64,000 bases of DNA from Candidatus Bathyarchaeota archaeon (lineage in GTDB: Archaea > Thermoproteota > Bathyarchaeia > Bathyarchaeales > Bathycorpusculaceae). Made by a program: the position numbers and the translations under genes. The notes under the pieces are model-generated. The model saw only the letters and a program-made list of their open reading frames with translations, did not search any database and was not told where the DNA came from. The stretch is taken from NCBI GenBank assembly GCA_003151735.1, contig PLYI01000036.1, positions 1 through 64,000 of the forward strand, given 5' to 3'. Below are positions 16,144 through 24,114 of the stretch, piece by piece; position 1 is the stretch's first letter; each line of letters opens with the position of its first letter.

Positions 16144-16635
16144 ATGATACCAGAATCGGATATCATGATAGATGGAAAGATTAAGAAAAACATAATACGA
16201 AGTGATGTAAAAATTAGATTATGTTTCAAGTACTCAAAAGATGCTTACAAAGTGCTCGGTTTTCTTTTCCGCAAGAAAGAAGCAAGATTCACAGAGATTA
16301 TTGATGAATTCAGTTTGAACAAAAGAACTTTGACAAGGTGCCTACACGGATTGGAGGAAGATGACTTGGTGTCCGAGAGAGAAAATGTTGGTCACATAAA
16401 ATTCTACTTTAATACTCCTAAAGGCAATGAAGCTTTTGTGAAAGAAGCAATTATTCTTGCAAAAGCCTCTAAGGTTCAAAAAGATCAAATAAAGAAACTC
16501 AAAGAGGGTCTTGAACAAATTCAAAACATAGAAGATGAGAAAGAACGCTTCAAGAACTGGAAAACAGTGTATGAAGTACTCGGAATTGAGGAAGATGGGC
16601 CTTCAACGAGCGAGAAAAGAGTTCAGAAAAAATAA
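16144..16635 (+). CDS. Winged-helix transcriptional regulator (163 aa)
   Basis: Residues 30-95 form a wHTH: a first helix AYKVLGFLFRKK, then FTEIIDEFSLNKRTLTRCL as the helix-turn-helix and HIKFYFNTPKG as the wing. A charged helical tail (about 100-150) likely dimerises. TATATATAG about 40 bp upstream of the ATG suggests a short-leader transcript. The divergent 123-aa gene is the obvious target. No effector-binding domain is seen. Confidence 0.7.
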   Translation: MIPESDIMIDGKIKKNIIRSDVKIRLCFKYSKDAYKVLGFLFRKKEARFTEIIDEFSLNKRTLTRCLHGLEEDDLVSERENVGHIKFYFNTPKGNEAFVKEAIILAKASKVQKDQIKKLKEGLEQIQNIEDEKERFKNWKTVYEVLGIEEDGPSTSEKRVQKK

Positions 16636-16696
16636 GGAATAATGTTTAGTTATTACTTCTCGAGCTCCGTTAGGATCTCTTTAAGGTCAATGCCCT

Positions 16697-17293
16697 TTAA
16701 GAAAAGATGTCAGCGCTAATAGAAAACTTAACTGATTGAAATGCTCTCGTCACAATCTCCGAATCTAAACTCTTGTTATCAGTGAAAATCCGTATGCATT
16801 TTTCTCTTTCTACAACATGTAGGAATTCATGTGTCAGTATTCTATAAAAGATCATTAGCTTTCGAGTGTTACCTGTCGCTTGTAGACTATTGACCTGAAT
16901 ATCCATTTGTCTACCCCATTCAAGCAGCTGTTCTTCTCTGATCATGATAGTGTACTTGTATTTTCCGAAATGTGGAATATCAAAGGCTTCTCTCAATGTT
17001 GTTGTGATTATAGGAAACGCTTCGGGTGATGATGTATGAATCAATCGAGTAGTACATGCTACAACAGGAAAGAATTCTTCTGAATAATGAGTCGCTTGTG
17101 ATTCTTTTGATATGTCTCTTATTCTACTGCCTTGCTCATTGATTTCTTTAGTTGTTTCTAAATAACAACTTTGTAGTAACCTGTGTTCTTCTTCAGTTAT
17201 TAGCATTACGAGAACTGGAACGTTTTGGGTAACATAGTATTCTTTTCTTGCGTAGGCTTTGAGGTTTGATAGAGTTTCGTTGACGAGTCTCAT
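16697..17293 (-). CDS. HEXXH putative metalloprotease-like protein (198 aa)
   Basis: The helix ILTHEFLHVVE carries HEXXH at 155-159, the zinc-binding and catalytic signature of zincin proteases. A downstream glutamate (Glu162 or a later one) may be the third ligand. The N-terminal 100 residues contain beta strands and have no signal peptide, so it acts in the cytoplasm if active. It resembles in plan the small ImmA/IrrE-type proteases that cut repressors in mobile elements, but the sequence alone does not prove that. It is the last gene I assign to the element. Confidence 0.55.
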   Translation of the reverse strand: MRLVNETLSNLKAYARKEYYVTQNVPVLVMLITEEEHRLLQSCYLETTKEINEQGSRIRDISKESQATHYSEEFFPVVACTTRLIHTSSPEAFPIITTTLREAFDIPHFGKYKYTIMIREEQLLEWGRQMDIQVNSLQATGNTRKLMIFYRILTHEFLHVVEREKCIRIFTDNKSLDSEIVTRAFQSVKFSISADIFS

Positions 17294-17810
17294 TTTTGCA
17301 CTTCACTTGAATTAGATTGGTAAACAAAGTCCTAGTGCATACTTCTTTTCGACCATAAAAGACATATCGATAGTTATGGCTGCCCGTTATAGTAAATTAT
17401 GGAGGCATAACGCATTTTAAGGATAATTATAACGAGAGCTTCCCACCATTGCTGCGGTCTATCCAAGTAAAAGCACGTATTTTGCGTTATCCAAATTGAT
17501 TCCTGCAACTTTGATTTTTTATTTATTGTTTTAACTGTTTTTTATGTGATTTTGGTTACTTAACAGGTGATAGCTAAGGGTGGGTTACTTATCAGAATCT
17601 TGCAAAGTAATACACATAAATTGAAAAAATTGTAGAACTGACTGTTGGGGATACGAACTTCATCTGTTTCTCTAAGTGTAAAGGCGTCTAAGCGAGAAAT
17701 TTCTAATTATTTATAAGCTTGAAGGCTGCCAAAAAGCCTTTAACGTTTTCAAGAATACAACCTATTACTTTATGGCTTTTACTGCTATAGCAAAAACTCA
17801 ACTATCAAGC
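17294..17810. other. Intergenic region, no gene seen
   Basis: I find no supported gene. AAGGCT...AGCCTT around 17724-17742 forms a 6-bp stem with a 7-base loop. The right border of the mobile element may lie here, but I found no repeat matching the left end. Confidence 0.35.
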
Positions 17811-18140
17811 TTAAATTATTTTACGAAACCTTAGGAACCTTGCCAAGTTAACTGAGTCCATTATAATTACTAAATTTCTGTTACCGCAATCTTTACCATA
17901 CTCAACAATTTTACTTACCACCCCATCGACAAGAGGTTTAGCTACAACAAGCAAAATGTGGTCAGGATGAGTTTCATTAGCTTTTAGAATCTGATGAGCA
18001 ATGTCCTGAAATATTATGTTTGTTTTAGAAATAGCACGCCAGACAGCCGAGCAATTAGATAGGAAACAAGTTACATGGAGAGAGGTTTCTTTAAATTTTT
18101 GTAAGATTTGCTCAAATATGTTTGATGATGAAGGCACCAA
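17811..18140 (-). CDS. Hypothetical protein (109 aa)
   Basis: A TATA-like TTTTTAAAT lies about 27 bp before the TTG at 18138-18140, which suits leaderless transcription. The product has an alternating helix/strand pattern; two hydrophobic strands (HILLVVAKP and LVIIMDSV) recall a small Rossmann-like fold. No motif is recognised. Confidence 0.45.
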   Translation of the reverse strand: MVPSSSNIFEQILQKFKETSLHVTCFLSNCSAVWRAISKTNIIFQDIAHQILKANETHPDHILLVVAKPLVDGVVSKIVEYGKDCGNRNLVIIMDSVNLARFLRFRKII

Positions 18141-18271
18141 TAAAACAGGTGATAACTATAACATTTAAAAATAATTTTTTTAGCAAATTTATGAAATAAT
18201 AGGGACACTTTGCTGTTAAGTGTGCAACCCAGTCGCTCTGGATAGTTTATAGCAGGCGGTAATGGCTATTC

Positions 18272-18511
18272 CTAATGGCAGCTTTCTTTTGACTTCTTTT
18301 TCTTTGACAGCAGATTGGGAAGCATCATAAGTGCCATACCTAACGGACATATTAGAATGAAGAGATAATTCAAATATGAAGCTCCTGGAAAGAGAGCAGC
18401 TACTGCTACTATAGCAACTATCGGTAAAATGCAGCACACCATCATTAATATCATATGTTTTGCGCTATGTGACTCGTGGCTTGTTTCCTGATCAACGTGA
18501 TTATCAGACAT
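18272..18511 (-). CDS. Small DUF2933-like membrane protein (79 aa)
   Basis: The His/Glu-rich N-terminus MSDNHVDQETSHESHSAKH is followed by two membrane segments (about 21-41 and 45-66) with the paired Cys of MMVCCILP and a short Lys-rich tail. The plan matches DUF2933 proteins, which in other organisms lie in copper and heavy-metal resistance loci. A close paralogue is at 22581-22832. Both are preceded by the same 43-bp promoter element (here 18546-18588), which implies joint regulation. The His-rich end may bind metal. Confidence 0.7.
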   Translation of the reverse strand: MSDNHVDQETSHESHSAKHMILMMVCCILPIVAIVAVAALFPGASYLNYLFILICPLGMALMMLPNLLSKKKKSKESCH

Positions 18512-18545
18512 AGTTCTCGCTATCCACTGAATTGACTTTTAGTTC

Positions 18546-18588
18546 TTGTAAGATTCAACGGACAATTTATGACTTAAAATAGAACAAA
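18546..18588 (-). promoter_or_regulatory. Bipartite 43-bp promoter element, copy 1
   Basis: On the minus strand TTTGTTCTATT, an 11-bp spacer, ATTGTCCGTTG and a TATA-like TTACAA follow with fixed spacing. The TATA position predicts transcription starting about 12 bp before the DUF2933-like gene at 18511. See the finding on the seven copies. Confidence 0.7.
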
Positions 18589-18700
18589 ACTTGAACAAGT
18601 ATCTCAAAAGTCAACCACTCAATCTCTTAATCCAAGCTTTGTATTATTGAGTTATGACATAATGCACTTAGCAGGCGTGGAATGACATTTTATTGTGGAC

Positions 18701-19870
18701 TCAACATGTTATCAACTTAGATTTTTGAAAGGCCTGCTCCAAGTCTTCTTTCAGGTCTTCGACGTCTTCTATGCCTACTGATAATCGGAGGAGATTGTTT
18801 GTAATTCCTATGCGATCTCTTTCCTCTTTGGTTATGCTGGCATGTGTCATGGATGCAGGTTGATTGATGAGTGATTCAACGCCGCCTAGGCTTTCTGCCA
18901 AAGCAATGATTTTTAGCTTTCCAAGGAAGTTCTTTGGATTAACTTTTTTGTTAACGTAGAATGATAGCATTCCGCCGAATCCAGTCATTTGCTTCTTTGC
19001 CAATGTATGTTGGGAATGGGTTTTTAGTCCAGGATAATTGACTTTTTCAACTAATGGGTGAGTACTTAGGTATTCTGCAAGTTTGAGGGCATTGTAATTG
19101 TGTCTGTCCATTCGTAATGCGAGGGTTTTGGTTCCCCGTAGCACTAAGAAGCAGTCGAAAGGTGAAGGAACAGCGCCTATAGCATTTTGGTTGAACTTAA
19201 GCTTAGCATAAAGCTCATCGTTTGAAACCAAAATCGCTCCTCCAACGACGTCACTGTGTCCGCCTAGATACTTTGTTGTGCTGTGGACAACTATGTCGGC
19301 ACCTAAATTCAGTGGATTCTGGAGATAAGGGCTAGCAAATGTATTATCGACAACTGTGATTAGGTTGTGTGCTTTAGCGATTTTTGAGATGGCTTTTATG
19401 TTGCAGAGTTTTAGGAGCGGGTTTGTTGGTGTTTCTAGCCAGATGAGTTTAGTATTGTTTTTGATGGCTGATTCAACGTTTTCTGTTTTAGTAGCGTCTA
19501 CGTAAGAGAATTCTAAGCCAAAATTGGCTAAAGTGCGGTCGAATAACCTGCGGGTTCCCCCATAGAGGTCTTCAAAGACAATAACGTGATCCCCATTTTT
19601 GAGCAATGCCAAAGCTAAGGTAGTCTCTGCAGCTAAACCAGAAGCGAAAGCTAAACCATATTTGGCGTTTTCAAGCTCTGCTAGCCTTCGTTCCAATGCT
19701 TTTCTTGTAGGGTTTCCTGTGCGTGCGTATTCGTATCCGCCTGTGGGCTTATCGATTTCTGTTCTTGCAAATGTGGTTGCTAAGTGGATGGGAGTTACGA
19801 TGTCGCCGTATCCGCCTTCTTTGAGGTTAGGTTCTTCTCCGCAGTGGATAGCTTTGGTTGAGAATTTCAT
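18701..19870 (-). CDS. Cystathionine gamma-lyase/synthase family PLP enzyme
   Basis: This 389-residue enzyme belongs to the Cys/Met-metabolism PLP family: the cofactor lysine lies in HSTTKYLGGHSDVVGG, and YARTGNPTR, GLAFASGLAA and LRLSVGIEDVEDL are family signatures. Its gene follows the cystathionine beta-synthase gene by 4 bp, so the likely role is the second step of reverse transsulfuration, splitting cystathionine to cysteine, 2-oxobutyrate and ammonia. A GGGGTGAT ribosome-binding site supports the ATG. The family also includes cystathionine gamma-synthase and methionine gamma-lyase, which sequence reading alone does not separate. Confidence 0.9.
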   Translation of the reverse strand: MKFSTKAIHCGEEPNLKEGGYGDIVTPIHLATTFARTEIDKPTGGYEYARTGNPTRKALERRLAELENAKYGLAFASGLAAETTLALALLKNGDHVIVFEDLYGGTRRLFDRTLANFGLEFSYVDATKTENVESAIKNNTKLIWLETPTNPLLKLCNIKAISKIAKAHNLITVVDNTFASPYLQNPLNLGADIVVHSTTKYLGGHSDVVGGAILVSNDELYAKLKFNQNAIGAVPSPFDCFLVLRGTKTLALRMDRHNYNALKLAEYLSTHPLVEKVNYPGLKTHSQHTLAKKQMTGFGGMLSFYVNKKVNPKNFLGKLKIIALAESLGGVESLINQPASMTHASITKEERDRIGITNNLLRLSVGIEDVEDLKEDLEQAFQKSKLITC

Positions 19871-19874
19871 GACA

Positions 19875-21293
19875 TCACCCCATTAGAAGATAATTGACGA
19901 CGTCTATGGTTGCTATAATGTCAATAACTTTACCATTCTGAGTCACGGCTATGGCGTTTTGTGTTTTTAGCAGATTTAATGGTGCAGCTATTTTATCGTC
20001 TATTTTGACTGTTGGAAGCGGTGGATCCATGAATTCGCTAACTTTCTCGTTGCTTGATCCCGTTTTGTCGGTTAGTTTTTTCATTATGGCTATTTCCCGG
20101 ATGCTACCAACTTGCACGTTATCGCTGATTACTGGCAATTGAGATATACCAAATTTTTTCATTAGACTTATTGCCTGGCCAATTTCGGAATCTGGATGGA
20201 TGGTTACTAAACGGTTAATTTTGTTAATTTTGTTGCTAAGAAGGTGGCTTACTGAGATTTTTTCTTCTTTGCCCTCAAGATAACCATTTTCAGTCATCCA
20301 ATCGTCGGAGTAAATTTTGTTGAGGTAGTTTCTTCCTGTATCCGGTAGGATTACAACTATGAGTTTGCCCTCGTTTTCTGGACGCCGAGCTACTTGTAAG
20401 GCCGCGAAGATCGCGGCGCCTGCTGAACCACCTGCGAACAGACCCTCCTTTTGAGTTAGTTCTCTTGCTGTAAGAAAAGCTTCTTTGTCCGTTACGGTTA
20501 CAATTTCATCTATGAGCTTAAAATCAACGTTAGACGGCAGAAAATCTTCGCCTATTCCTTCAACCTTGTAGGAGTGAGTCTCTCCCTTAGTGCCATAGTA
20601 TGCATGATGGTACATTGAACCTTCGGGATCAACACCTACGACGTGTACGTTCGGTTTTTTCTCTTTTACAAATCGTGCTATGCCGCTGATGGTGCCACCT
20701 GTACCCATGCTGGCTACAAGTATGTCTATTTTGCCTTGGGTTTGTTCCCAGATTTCCGGACCAGTTGTTTGGTAATGGGCTTGCGGGTTTGCTTTGTTGA
20801 AGTATTGGTTAGGCATGAAAGAGTTAGGAGTCTCTTTTACAATTCTCTCGGCAACTTTGATGTAATTCGCCGGGTGATCAGGAGGAACGTTGGTAGGTGT
20901 TACAATTACTTTGGCGCCAAAGGCTTTCAACAGGTCTATTTTTTCTTTGCTCATCTTATCTGGCAGGGTGAAGATCATTTTGTAGCCTTTGGCTATAGCC
21001 GCCATTGCTAGGCCTAAGCCTGTGTTGCCAGATGTTGGCTCGACGATTGTGTATCCAGGTTTTATCAGACCTTGGGCTTCAGCTGCTTTTATCATTGAAA
21101 TGCCTATACGGTCTTTTATGCTTCCACCGGGGTTTAGGAATTCAAGTTTAGCGTAGATTGTACCTGGAAGGTTTTCTGCTATTTTGTTTAGTTTGAGTAT
21201 TGGTGTGTTCCCAATTAGATCGAGTAGGTTCTCAGTGAGAAGTTGTGGCGTTTTCAATTGTTTCGCCTCTCCTGTTCTATGGTTTGTTCCCAT
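19875..21293 (-). CDS. Cystathionine beta-synthase with C-terminal CBS domain pair
   Basis: The 472-residue protein has a PLP fold type II core (about 18-340) with the cofactor lysine in NPGGSIKDRIG, the substrate loop EPTSGNTGLG and the phosphate loop SMGTGGTISG. Two CBS domains follow (about 350-472), which may sense adenosyl ligands. It would join homocysteine and serine (or a related donor) to form cystathionine for the gamma-lyase encoded 4 bp downstream. Two copies of the palindrome ATAACAGTGTTAT lie about 90-125 bp upstream, indicating a regulator that also acts on the OsmC gene. O-acetylserine-dependent cysteine synthase activity is an alternative. Confidence 0.9.
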   Translation of the reverse strand: MGTNHRTGEAKQLKTPQLLTENLLDLIGNTPILKLNKIAENLPGTIYAKLEFLNPGGSIKDRIGISMIKAAEAQGLIKPGYTIVEPTSGNTGLGLAMAAIAKGYKMIFTLPDKMSKEKIDLLKAFGAKVIVTPTNVPPDHPANYIKVAERIVKETPNSFMPNQYFNKANPQAHYQTTGPEIWEQTQGKIDILVASMGTGGTISGIARFVKEKKPNVHVVGVDPEGSMYHHAYYGTKGETHSYKVEGIGEDFLPSNVDFKLIDEIVTVTDKEAFLTARELTQKEGLFAGGSAGAAIFAALQVARRPENEGKLIVVILPDTGRNYLNKIYSDDWMTENGYLEGKEEKISVSHLLSNKINKINRLVTIHPDSEIGQAISLMKKFGISQLPVISDNVQVGSIREIAIMKKLTDKTGSSNEKVSEFMDPPLPTVKIDDKIAAPLNLLKTQNAIAVTQNGKVIDIIATIDVVNYLLMG

Positions 21294-21382
21294 GCTTGAA
21301 TAAAGAGAAAATTGAGCTTTTGTGAAAGTCTCTCAAACGGGATGAGGGTTGGTTTGCTTTGGTTCATCGTTTTTAATCTCCC

Positions 21383-21417
21383 ATAACAGTGTTATAATAA
21401 GTGTATAACAGTGTTAT
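21383..21417. promoter_or_regulatory. Twin palindromic operators ATAACAGTGTTAT upstream of the CBS gene
   Basis: Two identical 13-bp sites (21383-21395 and 21405-21417) have 22 bp between their starts, about two helical turns. Each has 5-bp arms ATAAC/GTTAT. The same palindrome with other central bases lies before the OsmC gene (26561) and the 29761 membrane gene (29722). Confidence 0.65.
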
Positions 21418-21504
21418 ATTTAAGCGTTATTTTGCGACTTCATCAAGTGGGCTAAATCATGCAGAAAACGCCAAATCCCAAAAAAATTGTGTACTAATGA
21501 GAAC

Positions 21505-22272
21505 CTAGGAAATTTTAGCCTTTAGAAGGATGCTATGTGCAAGCCGCAGCAGTTCTTCTTTGGTCTCGAAAGACACTTGCTCAAGCTTTCCAACATCTAA
21601 AATCTCATTTCCCAAATTAACCGCTATATTTCTCCCCATACTCCGATGTCTAAAATAAACAAACGTTTTATTGGCTTGTTTTCTTGCCATGCTTATTTCT
21701 TTAATCACTTCAGGCGACAAGTTAAAGCCGGGAGTCATGATAAGGACAAAATACTTGCTTTCCACCAACGCTTTATCACGAACCTTAGCCCAACCTTCTT
21801 CAGTGTCAACAGTCTGAGGAATGTCTTTACAGTCCTCGAATGTGTGCAACCCAAGCTCTTCTAAACCTGCTTTTAAATGGTCAGCGTAATCTTTTCCTGA
21901 ACTTTTTTTGTAACATAGAAAAACATCAAAAGGTTTCGAGCCATCATCTCTGATAACCACTTTTTCTGACCCAGCCGACAAGCTCCCTTCAACTGCTGGA
22001 TTAATATTGCTCAGCGTATCTTTTTTTGTTCTTTCATTCTTTTCTTTTTTTGAATAGACAAAATAATACAAAACTGAAGCTATTGAAATGATGATTGCTA
22101 TCGAAACTAAAACAAGAGAAATTACCCCGTTATTTGTCGTCGTTGGAACACTACCCATCATACCGTTAATTCCACTTGCATCGGAATTAATTAAGAAATA
22201 TATTCCAACTACAAGTAACAAAAGAGCAGAGGTCACTGATACAATTAGAATAAGAAGCTGTTTTTCTCGCAC
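21505..22272 (-). CDS. Membrane-anchored TIR-domain protein (255 aa)
   Basis: Two membrane segments (about 7-27 and 49-71) flank a short outside loop containing NGMMGS. After a charged linker comes a TIR fold (about 113-250) starting FDVFLCYKKSSGKDYADHL, with GLEELGLHTFED and KYFVLIMTPGFNLSPEVIKE. In many TIR domains a glutamate near the last segment is the NAD-cleaving residue; Glu in SPEVIKE is the candidate here. The TIR domain would face the cytoplasm. Such proteins can act in anti-phage defence or as adaptors. It lies next to transsulfuration genes without a clear operon, so its role is open. Confidence 0.8.
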   Translation of the reverse strand: MREKQLLILIVSVTSALLLLVVGIYFLINSDASGINGMMGSVPTTTNNGVISLVLVSIAIIISIASVLYYFVYSKKEKNERTKKDTLSNINPAVEGSLSAGSEKVVIRDDGSKPFDVFLCYKKSSGKDYADHLKAGLEELGLHTFEDCKDIPQTVDTEEGWAKVRDKALVESKYFVLIMTPGFNLSPEVIKEISMARKQANKTFVYFRHRSMGRNIAVNLGNEILDVGKLEQVSFETKEELLRLAHSILLKAKIS

Positions 22273-22580
22273 AAAATTAGGGTTATTTAAAACTTGAAAT
22301 TAAAGTTTGTTATCTTCTATTAGGGAGGAGCTGTCAGTTCTGAGCTTACAAGCAGTCTAATATTTTCTCAAACAATTCGATGTTTTTAGATATCCATCCC
22401 GCAAACCTAAAAAAATGTAAGATTACGGGCAGCCTTCTCTTTTGCAATGCAGAATGTTAGCGTCAATGTCGATGCATGTAACATTATATGAAGGCTGACT
22501 TTTTATTGCAAGGTGAGGGTTTAAGTTTCGCAATCTAAATTGAGATTATTAATAATAGAATTAAGATAAGCTTAATGGGC
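22273..22580. other. Intergenic region, nothing recognised
   Basis: This roughly 300-bp region separates the starts of the TIR gene from the end of the DUF2933-like gene. It should hold the TIR promoter (TTATTTAAAAC close to 22285 could be its TATA region). I see no gene. Confidence 0.35.
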
Positions 22581-22832
22581 TTATTCATCTTTTTCTGCTT
22601 CATTTTTTCCAGGGTATTTTTTTCTGGACAAAAAGTTTGGCAGATACATCATAAGCATTGATAAGGGACAAATCAGAAAAGCGGCGAAATATAGATATGA
22701 ATTTCCGGGGTAAACTGCACGAAGCCCAAACACAACAATTATTGGCAAAAAGCAACATAAAGCCATTAACAGATTATGGCGGTTGCCTCGCGATTTGTGA
22801 TCGTTTTCGTTACTTGTGTGATGATCAGACAT
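22581..22832 (-). CDS. Small DUF2933-like membrane protein, paralogue (83 aa)
   Basis: The frame is open from 22847, but the paralogue at 18511 begins MSDNH and here MSDHH begins at 22832. The TATA box at 22866-22871 also places the transcript start near 22843, so I use 22832. The protein has a His/Asn-rich N-terminus, two membrane segments (LLMALCCFLPIIVVFGL and FAAFLICPLSMLMMYLP) and a charged tail. A role in metal resistance is inferred from DUF2933 relatives and from the shared 43-bp promoter element. Confidence 0.7.
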   Translation of the reverse strand: MSDHHTSNENDHKSRGNRHNLLMALCCFLPIIVVFGLRAVYPGNSYLYFAAFLICPLSMLMMYLPNFLSRKKYPGKNEAEKDE

Positions 22833-22865
22833 ATTTGTCGCTGGCAACTTTAAAATGCTCTTTGC

Positions 22866-22908
22866 TTATAACATTCGTCGGACAATTCCTGAAGACCCAT
22901 AGAACAAA
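22866..22908 (-). promoter_or_regulatory. Bipartite 43-bp promoter element, copy 2
   Basis: On the minus strand TTTGTTCTATG, 11 bp, ATTGTCCGACG and TTATAA follow with the same spacing as the other copies and serve the DUF2933-like gene. Confidence 0.7.
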
Positions 22909-22960
22909 AATAAGACCACTATCCCTTGAAAGTCAAGAAATTTCAGATTCATCTATCAAA

Positions 22961-23003
22961 TTTGTACTATTCTAACACCATTTTTGTCCGATACATAGTA
23001 TAT
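22961..23003 (+). promoter_or_regulatory. Bipartite 43-bp promoter element, copy 3
   Basis: TTTGTACTATT, 11 bp, TTTGTCCGATA and GTATAT lie just before the truncated PepSY-like gene at 23015. The promoter has kept its spacing although the gene behind it has decayed. Confidence 0.65.
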
Positions 23004-23014
23004 ACGGCCAAAGC

Positions 23015-23182
23015 ATGGCAATACAAGAAGGGTTGAGTGAAACGAGTATACAATTTAGGGCATTATCCAAAAAAGTAGAATTACATGATTTCGCAAATGA
23101 CTGCAATTATAACATTGAAGTACTCAGCGGCGACGAGCTGCATGGCATACTGAGTGTTCACGGCTACAGTGGGCAAGTATAG
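23015..23182 (+). pseudogene. Remnant of a PepSY-like secreted protein (55 codons left)
   Basis: The reading frame ends with NYNIEVLSGDELHGILSVHG and then YSGQV before a TAG. That corresponds to the last PepSY-like block of the full genes at 30754, 47984 and 62502 (YTIEVL...SVNGYSGQVW). The signal peptide, Met/Gly-rich region and first block are missing and the final WYHTWHG is lost. An ATG opens the frame at 23015, but that codon lies upstream of the transcript start predicted by the promoter. It is best read as a decayed copy. Confidence 0.7.
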
Positions 23183-23228
23183 TTGAAATTGAAATCAAAA
23201 TATTTTATGGAATTGGCGATTATGAGAA

Positions 23229-23819
23229 ATGAAAATAAAGATTAGTTATGATAGAATATCCAGATTTTATGATGGGTTCTTTTTCGGCGTTGACTGGTTT
23301 GTCTCTAAACGACGCAAAGAGGTTTTACGGCAAGCTAAAGGAGTTATTTTAAAAGTTGGAGTTGGCAGTGGAAGCAGTTTTAAGGATTATCCCCTGGGAA
23401 AACAGATCATAGCTGTGGACGCAAGCAGGGAGATGCTGAGGTTAGCGAACAAAAAGAATATGGTTTATGGCGGCAATATAGAATTGTATCAGGCAGATGC
23501 CCAGAATCTGCCTTTTAAGGATGAAACTTTTGACACGATATTTACTTCTATGGTTTTCTGTACAGTCAGAAATCCAATAAGAGGGTTACAAGAATTACAC
23601 AGAGTGCTCAAGAAAGGTGGACAATTGCTAATGATTGAGCATGTTAAAAGCGGAAACAAAGTTGTTGGGTACATGATGGATAAGATTAATCCTCTTATCA
23701 AAAGGTTTGACAATATCAATAGAGAAACTGAGAATAATTTGGAGTTGGCGGGTTTTAATGTGAGGCTTGAAAAAGATCTTTTCTTTGATGTTGTCAAATA
23801 TCTTGTCGCTTCAGGATGA
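23229..23819 (+). CDS. SAM-dependent methyltransferase (UbiE/MenG-like, 196 aa)
   Basis: A class I methyltransferase: motif I is ILKVGVGSGSS (about 41-51; the family usually has EVGxGTG, here Lys replaces the acidic residue), the acidic residue ending the second strand is in IIAVDASREML, and LYQADAQNLPF and LLMIEHVKSG are further motifs. The start YDRISRFYD resembles UbiE-type enzymes. A paralogue lies at 41818-42420. The substrate is unknown; a lipid quinone or a small molecule is possible. Confidence 0.8.
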   Translation: MKIKISYDRISRFYDGFFFGVDWFVSKRRKEVLRQAKGVILKVGVGSGSSFKDYPLGKQIIAVDASREMLRLANKKNMVYGGNIELYQADAQNLPFKDETFDTIFTSMVFCTVRNPIRGLQELHRVLKKGGQLLMIEHVKSGNKVVGYMMDKINPLIKRFDNINRETENNLELAGFNVRLEKDLFFDVVKYLVASG

Positions 23820-23908
23820 GGCTGAAAAAGATGTATCGTTTCAAGATCTATTTATATGCGCGTTAACCAGATAAGTTTAACATTAATAAAATAGAAGGCG
23901 AGAAAAAT

Positions 23909-24082
23909 TTGGGATTATTCGGTAAGAAATGTGCCTATTGTGGCAAAAAACTCGAAGGGACAATGTATGTTACGCGAATGGGAAAAGATTTTTGTACAGA
24001 GAAACATGCAGATGCATATGAGGAGTACAAGAAAAAAGCTCAAGACGAAAATAGTGGCTGCGGTGCCGGTCCAGGTTGTTAA
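23909..24082 (+). CDS. Small zinc-ribbon/TRASH-like protein (57 aa)
   Basis: A TTG start after GGCGAG gives a 57-residue protein with CAYCGKKLEG, DFCTEKHADAYEEY and a tail CGAGPGC. This C-x2-C ... C-x3-H layout is close to TRASH/YHS metal-binding knuckles. Two damaged relatives lie at 32036 and 32934, where the same order GLFxxxCxxCGxKxxK is seen. It ends 33 bp before the quinolinate synthase start used here. A role in metal sensing or delivery, possibly to an iron-sulfur enzyme, is an inference. Confidence 0.7.
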   Translation: MGLFGKKCAYCGKKLEGTMYVTRMGKDFCTEKHADAYEEYKKKAQDENSGCGAGPGC

Positions 24083-24114
24083 CTGCAAATTTGAACAGCG
24101 GATTATCCAAAAGT

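Larger units (their letters stand above)
105..17293. mobile_element. Probable integrated plasmid/provirus-like element (borders not resolved)
   Basis: This stretch has the gene content of a mobile element rather than of a chromosome. It begins with a tyrosine recombinase and then carries a defence pair, a transposase remnant, a HerA-type ATPase, a large P-loop protein and many small DNA-binding or Cys-rich proteins, a half-TBP and a 22-bp inverted repeat. Almost everything after the first two genes lies on the minus strand. No metabolic gene appears until about 18.2 kb. The left border may lie outside the window. I found no clear direct repeat marking attachment sites, so both ends are inferred from gene content only. 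It could also be two adjacent islands, with the defence pair separate from the replicon-like part. Confidence 0.55.

Noticed and set aside
19599-21011. Plus-strand frames opposite the CBS and gamma-lyase genes
   Set aside because: The minus-strand enzymes are unmistakable; the opposite frames have no recognisable domain.
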